NCBI GenBank assembly: GCA_037384225.1
Contig: JARROD010000202.1
Coordinates: 1 to 8,173 of the forward strand
Length of the DNA: 8,173 bases
Direction of reading: 5' to 3'
Source: JARROD01 sp037384225
GTDB taxonomy: Bacteria > Pseudomonadota > Gammaproteobacteria > Pseudomonadales > Cellvibrionaceae
The notes beneath the pieces were generated by a model. The model had not been told where the DNA came from. It ran no database searches and saw only the letters and a program-made list of their open reading frames with translations. This document shows positions 6,687-8,173 of the stretch, piece by piece. Numbering within the stretch: position 1 is the first letter of the stretch; every line of letters begins with the position of its first letter. A program made the translations under genes and the position numbers.

Positions 6687-6726
6687 ATGACAAAAAAATG
6701 AGATAATAGTGACACTTGTATGACGA
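6687..6726 (-). promoter_or_regulatory. Tandem Pho-box array (putative PhoB binding sites)
   Basis: Four 7-bp direct repeats recur at exactly 11-bp intervals. On the minus strand they read TCGTCAT (6726-6720), GTGTCAC (6715-6709), ATCTCAT (6704-6698) and TTGTCAT (6693-6687), separated by A+T-rich 4-bp spacers. This is the architecture of PhoB operators: two 7-bp repeats like CTGTCAT, one helical turn apart, per Pho box. The upstream pair matches the 18-bp consensus at 14 positions. The array ends eight bases before a -10-like hexamer, so the -35 region falls inside the downstream box, as expected of a PhoB-activated promoter. It implies induction of the PAP2 operon by phosphate limitation. 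Confidence 0.7.
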
Positions 6727-7080
6727 TTTAAAATTCGATGGTGAGGGGGTATAGGAAGTATCACCTAATGCAGTGGCTTTATCCTCATCACCGTGGTTTG
6801 GCGATATCAAATTGATCCAAGGGCGGTGTCACTGTTTCATCAAAGTCTCTACGCTCTCTACCTTGCTTCGCTTTTTTGTTGATGGTATTAATCAGCTCGG
6901 CTATACCAAACCAGCACCAATATTGTGGGTGGTTGGCATATAGGGCTTTCCGCCACTTATCAGAAACCGGAATTCGTGGATACCCCCCGCGGCCGAGTTT
7001 GCGGTTGAAGGGGCGCAAAGCGAGGTTGGCGCGGGCGCCGATAATCTGAAAGGGTTCGGGTAAGATTCTTAACCCAAGTA
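6727..7080. other. Divergent spacer between the Pho-box array and the YopJ-like gene
   Basis: Apart from the start-less minus-strand frame, nothing certain is found here. A weak plus-strand promoter-like pair exists at 6879-6907. A small hairpin, GGGTAAGA then TCTTAACCC with one bulged base (about 7058-7075), lies just upstream of the first ATG of the YopJ-like gene. No tRNA, terminator or known secretion-regulon box (hrp or PIP box) was recognised. Confidence 0.4.
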
Positions 7081-7126
7081 ATGGCCAAGGGGCAAAAAGG
7101 AGCTTTGTCGGCCTCCAGTTCCCGCC
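6788..7126 (-). pseudogene. Unrecognised protein-like reading frame without a usable start (possible gene remnant)
   Basis: The minus-strand frame is open from just after TAG 7129-7127 down to TGA 6790-6788, about 112 codons. Its translation looks like real protein: it is rich in Trp, Pro, Tyr and Arg, includes G-R-G-G-Y-P-R-I-P-V-S-D-K-W-R-K, and has a soluble-looking C-terminus ending D-I-A-K-P-R. No ATG or GTG occurs in frame. The only near-standard start is TTG 7018, which has no Shine-Dalgarno and would give 76 residues. The family is not recognised. Its 5' part runs antisense to the first codons of the YopJ-like gene. The simplest reading is the 3' remnant of a gene truncated when the neighbouring DNA arrived; a short TTG-started gene or a chance frame are alternatives. 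Confidence 0.35.
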
Positions 7127-8173
7127 CTAAAGGTTCCGGGCGGCTCAAAAAACTGTTGAACCTGCTGCCTTGCTCTGGGCGGCATATGGGAATCGAGCCG
7201 CTACGCGATGCGGTGCTGCACAACCTCGCGGAGATTCGAAATCATCTTGCAACCTTGCGGCAGCAGAACTGGTCACCGATCGGTACGGAATCCTCCTACG
7301 ACATATTACTCATGCCTGTGTTTACCAAGGCCGAGCGAGCTCGCAATCCCAACAACACGGTCACCTACCTGAGTGGTGGGTTCGAGGCGCTTGCGACCCA
7401 TGATTCGCAACGGCATCGGCAAGTCTTGCTGCATATACCAGGCAACCCTCATATGGTCGCGGCTGATGTGAAGTGCATTGATGGCAAGCTGTCCGTGATT
7501 GTGGCCGACTCGCTCAAACACAACTCGAAATTCGCCGCCTATGGCGACAAGAGAGACATGACGAATATGGCCAAGCACCTCCCTTCCGGAAGCCGGATCG
7601 CGGTGCTTTGCCTCGATGTGCAGAAAGCAAGCAATGGCTGTCGCATCATGTCGCTGTCGGCGGCCTCGAAGATGACTAAAGAGGCCGGGTATTTCGACAG
7701 GATTCATGAAGCGAACATACGGGAGGGAGCAGATGGAATCGCCAAGCTCATAGGAGCCGGCAAGGTAGGCGGTGTTGATGGGTTGGATGTGTTCGATGTA
7801 CCACGGAAATTACCTTCCAGCCTCCTCAAGCATATGCAGGCTGGTTCATCCTTCAGGCAATGGGCGATAAACCAGCCGTCGGAGAAGCTGACGGCGCCCG
7901 TTAATGCCCGAGGGGCGACACTGCAGCAGCGCATGGAGCAGCGCTTAGTCCAGCGTGCCGAAATACGCCACACGGAAAACCTCGAACCTTTCCTGCATCA
8001 CCTCAATTTCAGTGCGTCCATAGAAGACAAGCGAATCACTTATCTTGAAAGGGCTATGGCGTTCATCCAGCAGGCCGATGCGGACGATGTCCGTGAGGCC
8101 GCTAAGATATTCGAGGGCATGCAACAGCGTCAGATGTTTCCTTCGGAAAGAGGTTTGGAACTTCATCACCGGG
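7081..8173 (+). CDS. YopJ/peptidase C55-family serine/threonine acetyltransferase, effector-like (partial at right edge)
   Basis: Open from ATG 7081 through the window end (364 codons, no stop). The central region matches the YopJ family, whose members acetylate Ser, Thr or Lys of eukaryotic host proteins after type III secretion. The triad is His124 (P-H-M-V-A-A-D-V), Asp143 (V-I-V-A-D-S) and Cys187 (N-G-C-R). The gaps of 19 and 44 residues equal those of YopJ His109, Glu128 and Cys172; Asp replaces Glu. Downstream, I-H-E-A-N-I, L-L-K-H-M-Q (Lys250, by my alignment the family's autoacetylated Lys) and D-K-R-I-T-Y-L align with YopJ landmarks. The first 40 residues are Ser-, Gly- and Lys-rich without a signal peptide, as in type III effectors. 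No strong Shine-Dalgarno precedes ATG 7081. ATG 7186 is an alternative but would remove only the variable N-terminus. No secretion or chaperone gene is visible. It diverges from the lipid operon. Confidence 0.85.
   Translation, partial: MAKGQKGALSASSSRPKGSGRLKKLLNLLPCSGRHMGIEPLRDAVLHNLAEIRNHLATLRQQNWSPIGTESSYDILLMPVFTKAERARNPNNTVTYLSGGFEALATHDSQRHRQVLLHIPGNPHMVAADVKCIDGKLSVIVADSLKHNSKFAAYGDKRDMTNMAKHLPSGSRIAVLCLDVQKASNGCRIMSLSAASKMTKEAGYFDRIHEANIREGADGIAKLIGAGKVGGVDGLDVFDVPRKLPSSLLKHMQAGSSFRQWAINQPSEKLTAPVNARGATLQQRMEQRLVQRAEIRHTENLEPFLHHLNFSASIEDKRITYLERAMAFIQQADADDVREAAKIFEGMQQRQMFPSERGLELHHR

Noticed and set aside
6879..6907. Plus-strand TTGATG, 17 bases, TATACC as a promoter for the YopJ-like gene
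   Set aside because: Each hexamer matches only four of six positions, and it would leave a leader of more than 160 bases. Such pairs are common by chance.
7116..7155. Intrinsic terminator at the CCGCCC/GGGCGG stem
   Set aside because: No T run follows the stem on either strand; on the minus strand the T run precedes it.
7306..8169. Minus-strand frames opposite the YopJ-like gene
   Set aside because: The plus strand carries a continuous frame with the full catalytic triad and family landmarks. The opposite frames are fragmented and have no motif.
1..8173. CRISPR array, tRNA, rRNA or insertion sequence
   Set aside because: No regularly spaced long direct repeats, no cloverleaf-like sequence and no transposase gene with terminal inverted repeats were found on reading through both strands.

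Overview
The window looks like a chromosomal segment of a proteobacterium, most likely a gammaproteobacterium. The reasons are the OlsF-type fused acyltransferase, the MJ1255/VC2487-type glycosyltransferase beside a PAP2 phosphatase, Shine-Dalgarno-led genes with GTG and TTG starts, and a PhoB-type operator. The species cannot be named from the sequence alone. Base composition is patchy: for example about 75% G+C at 2041-2100 against about 45% at 5221-5280.

Layout. (1) 1-820, minus strand: an ATPase gene interrupted by an in-frame TAA, still open past the left edge, with a palindromic promoter region at 842-884. (2) 841-1189: a mostly gene-free spacer with an A+T-rich nest of inverted repeats near 1034-1087. 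(3) 1190-6643, minus strand: five co-directional genes. In transcription order they are a PAP2 phosphatase, a GT28-like glycosyltransferase, a short possible leader ORF, an OlsF-like bifunctional ornithine-lipid synthase, an M14 zinc carboxypeptidase and an alpha/beta hydrolase. (4) 6656-6726: the control region of that cluster. It holds four 7-bp repeats at exact 11-bp intervals that fit two tandem Pho boxes, a -10 element and a 22-bp near-perfect palindrome. (5) 6727-7126: an unrecognised start-less reading frame on the minus strand. (6) 7081 to the right edge, plus strand: a YopJ/peptidase-C55-family acetyltransferase whose His/Asp/Cys triad spacing equals that of YopJ.

How the genes may work together. 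The first three enzymes of the minus-strand cluster can be read as a phosphorus-sparing lipid pathway. PAP2 would release diacylglycerol from phosphatidate, the glycosyltransferase could make a glycolipid, and OlsF would make ornithine lipid. The Pho-box array in front of them suggests phosphate-starvation control. The array and the enzyme motifs are read directly from sequence; the joint pathway is an inference. The M14 peptidase and hydrolase lie downstream in much more G+C-rich DNA and may be part of the transcript or a later join. The YopJ-like gene, divergently oriented and flanked by a possible gene remnant, looks like accessory DNA encoding a host-directed effector.
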